DNA from: a virus
Virus record (IMG/VR): IMGVR_UViG_3300045993_000099
Span: 1-21,452 of that record
DNA length: 21,452 nt
Strand: one strand, 5' to 3'
In this document: piece by piece, positions 19,575-21,452 of the stretch
Layout: each line of letters starts with the position of its first letter
How positions within the stretch are numbered: the stretch's first letter is position 1
Notes under the pieces: generated by a model
The model's input: only the letters and a program-made list of their open reading frames with translations
What the model was told of the DNA's origin: nothing
Databases searched by the model: none
Made by a program: the position numbers and the translations under genes

Positions 19575-21452
19575 ATGGGTACAACCGATTTCCTGTCGGC
19601 GGTGCTGCCGACACAGGGAAAATACTGCACTTTCATCCAAAGTGGTGAAAGTAGAAAGAACATTTTTGTAGACACACTAGACAACCTTTACAACACAAAC
19701 ATCCAACTGAGTGAGGGTGGCAGCCAGACGTACTACGCACTAGCCACATTCGACGACGCAGGCTCCCGCAAGGCCGAGCATGCGCAATATCTCCGCGCCA
19801 TCTTCATTGACATGGACTGCGGTATCGAAGCGAAGACTGGAGAGCCCAAAGCCTTCCTGAGCAAGAAGGCAGCAGCCGAAGCCCTGTATGCGTTTCTGGC
19901 AGTCACCGGGCTGGACAAACTAGGCGAGCCGTGGCTGGTGGACTCAGGCGGTGGGCTGCACGCCTACCTGCCCTACGAGCATGACGCGACAGTAGCCCGG
20001 TGGAAACCTATCGCCGAGGCGTTCAAACGTGCAGCAGCCCAGCACGCGTTCCCGATTGACGTTACGGTTACAGCCGACGCCGCCCGGGTACTGCGCTGCC
20101 CCGGCACATGGAACTGGAAGTACAACCCCCCGAAGCCTGTCAAGCTCGTGCTGCGTGGCAGCATCTACGTTCTGGACGATATCGAGGAGGCACTTGTCCC
20201 CTATGCCACTGCGCCGCCCGTGGCTATGCAGAGCACAACACTCATGCTGCCGGGCAAGCGACCAGTCGCCACACTGTCAGCAGTAGGCAAGGCGCTGATC
20301 GGCAACAGCGTTTCGTACTTCAAGAACATCATGGTGCGCACCGAGGCAGGTACGGGTTGCGCGCAGTTGCAGCACTACGTCACCAACGCCACGAAGGACG
20401 GCATGGAGCCACTATGGCGTGGGCTGCTGTCACTGACACAGCCGTGTGTTGACGGTCTGAAGAGCGCACGCATACTCTCCAAAATGCATCCGTACGACGA
20501 AGATCGCATGATGCACAAGCTCAGTGAGATCAAGGGGCCGTACCTGTGCGCAACGCTAGACTCCACCAACCCCGGGATATGTGCTACGTGCCCGAATTGG
20601 GGGAGGATCACAACCCCGCTGTCGCTCGGCCGCGAGTTCCAGACAACCACGGAAACATATACCTACGAGGTGGACGAGGAAAGCCCTCCTATGGACCGGC
20701 CGGAGCCACCGCGCGGATTCAGCTATGGTGTCAATGGCGGGTTATTCTATGAGTACCATGCGCAGAAGAAGGGGGAGCAGGACGAGAAGATCATGCTTCT
20801 TCCCTACGACTTCTTCATGACAAACATCTTCGCCGATGTGAACGAGCGCGTTGCAGAGTTCAAGGCGATCAAGGGCGGCAAGACATACACGCTGGGCATC
20901 CCGCTCGCCAAGGCCATCAACTCCGCTGACTGTACCAAGGCGCTATCACACGAGAGTATCGTGGCTATCCACCCCAAGTTCGATCCGTATCTGGCGCTGT
21001 TCGTGCGCCAGAGCATCACTGCCAAGAGCGCGATCGGCCATGAAGTTGCTATCCCACCACGCTTCGGCTGGCTGGAAGGTGGAGACTTCGCGCTGTGCGA
21101 TCGGGTCATAAGCCAGCACGGCCCCGAGCATGATTACGAATACAAGTCCACACGACTGAGCAACCTGATCGAAGCGACACGCCCGCAAGGGACACTCGAA
21201 GAATGGCGCAGGCCGTTTGAGATGATGCGGCGCAAGGAGCTATGGGGCCACTTGGCGTTCGCAACGCTGGGCTTCGCCGCTCCGCTCATGCGCTTCATGC
21301 CTGCTGGTGCGCAGACGGTCACTGCCCACATCGCTGGTGAAGGCTCCGGCAACGGCAAGTCCTATGTGATCGCGATGGCTAACTCCATCTACGGCAACCC
21401 CAAGTCGTATGCTGTTCCGCCAGATACGTCCCACACAACGCTTATGCAGCGG
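19575..21452 (+). CDS. Prim-Pol type primase fused to a DUF927-like helicase, 3' end missing
   Basis: The frame is open from ATG 19575 (SD GAGGTG) to the window edge, 626 codons. The N-terminus has archaeo-eukaryotic primase motifs: FIDMD (D79, D81), 'DSGGGLHAYLP' (S124, H129) and 'IDVTVTADAARVLRCPGTWN' (D162, R174), so it should make primers or extend DNA. A Cys set (C325, C336, C339; ICATCPNWG) suggests a zinc-binding linker. Near the edge, GEGSGNGKS (588-596) is a Walker A motif followed by 'MANSIYGNP', as in DUF927-like helicases. It would unwind and prime the origin together with the polymerase and SSB. The missing end should hold Walker B and the arginine finger. Confidence 0.82.
   Translation, partial: MGTTDFLSAVLPTQGKYCTFIQSGESRKNIFVDTLDNLYNTNIQLSEGGSQTYYALATFDDAGSRKAEHAQYLRAIFIDMDCGIEAKTGEPKAFLSKKAAAEALYAFLAVTGLDKLGEPWLVDSGGGLHAYLPYEHDATVARWKPIAEAFKRAAAQHAFPIDVTVTADAARVLRCPGTWNWKYNPPKPVKLVLRGSIYVLDDIEEALVPYATAPPVAMQSTTLMLPGKRPVATLSAVGKALIGNSVSYFKNIMVRTEAGTGCAQLQHYVTNATKDGMEPLWRGLLSLTQPCVDGLKSARILSKMHPYDEDRMMHKLSEIKGPYLCATLDSTNPGICATCPNWGRITTPLSLGREFQTTTETYTYEVDEESPPMDRPEPPRGFSYGVNGGLFYEYHAQKKGEQDEKIMLLPYDFFMTNIFADVNERVAEFKAIKGGKTYTLGIPLAKAINSADCTKALSHESIVAIHPKFDPYLALFVRQSITAKSAIGHEVAIPPRFGWLEGGDFALCDRVISQHGPEHDYEYKSTRLSNLIEATRPQGTLEEWRRPFEMMRRKELWGHLAFATLGFAAPLMRFMPAGAQTVTAHIAGEGSGNGKSYVIAMANSIYGNPKSYAVPPDTSHTTLMQR
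19594..19613 (+). promoter_or_regulatory. Hairpin at the start of the primase gene
   Basis: TGTCGGC (19594-19600) pairs with GCCGACA (19607-19613) around GGTGCT, at about codons 7-13 of the primase gene. It could slow translation initiation or be chance in coding DNA. Confidence 0.3.

Noticed and set aside
1-21452. tRNA, rRNA, insertion sequences, integrase or attachment sites
   Set aside because: I looked for cloverleaf-like GC arms, transposase motifs and terminal inverted repeats and saw none that I can support.

Overview
The window reads as an internal segment of a tailed-phage genome (or a closely related prophage) from a moderately GC-rich Gram-negative host, most likely a proteobacterium. 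All genes lie on the + strand with almost no intergenic space. Eighteen stop/start junctions are the four-base ATGA overlap, and the recognisable genes form a phage replication set: family A DNA polymerase, SNF2-type helicase, VRR-NUC nuclease, RecB/Cas4-like nuclease, HNH nuclease, a probable ssDNA-binding protein and a Prim-Pol type primase-helicase. No structural, lysis, integrase, rRNA or tRNA genes are visible. The host assignment is inference from base composition and phage gene style only.

Region 1 (1-6188) starts inside an M28/M20-like zinc aminopeptidase gene. After a small unknown gene and a probable promoter (1401-1429) comes a cassette: a 129-aa unknown, a MoxR-like AAA+ ATPase, a 121-aa unknown, a protein joining an HExxH metallopeptidase-like domain to a C-terminal VWA/MIDAS domain, two small unknowns, and a 294-aa protein resembling the DUF3150 type that travels with MoxR/VWA pairs. 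This is the part of the window most likely to be an under-described system: a phage-borne AAA+/VWA remodelling machine.

Region 2 (6205-10933) is a run of fourteen small overlapping genes: a zinc-ribbon microprotein, a winged-helix protein, and a mosaic of Ea22-like accessory proteins. The mosaic is built from recurring modules: 'PVAW...LYTAAP' repeats, RYRWLR cassettes, ELRRL-AEN coiled coils and a tandem duplication at 9787/10140. Base composition here is visibly less GC-rich than in the flanks, as expected of a fast-evolving early region.

Region 3 (10962-17804) holds replication and recombination: small leaders, a VRR-NUC nuclease, DNA polymerase with 3'-5' exonuclease, a small HExxH protein, a Cas4/RecB-like nuclease, an HNH nuclease and an SNF2 helicase.

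Region 4 (17805-21452) opens with a good sigma70-like promoter whose upstream element resembles that at 1401. It carries a 140-aa conserved phage protein and a zinc-containing probable SSB with an acidic tail, ended by a GC hairpin terminator. A small HTH regulator and the large primase-helicase, cut by the window end, follow.
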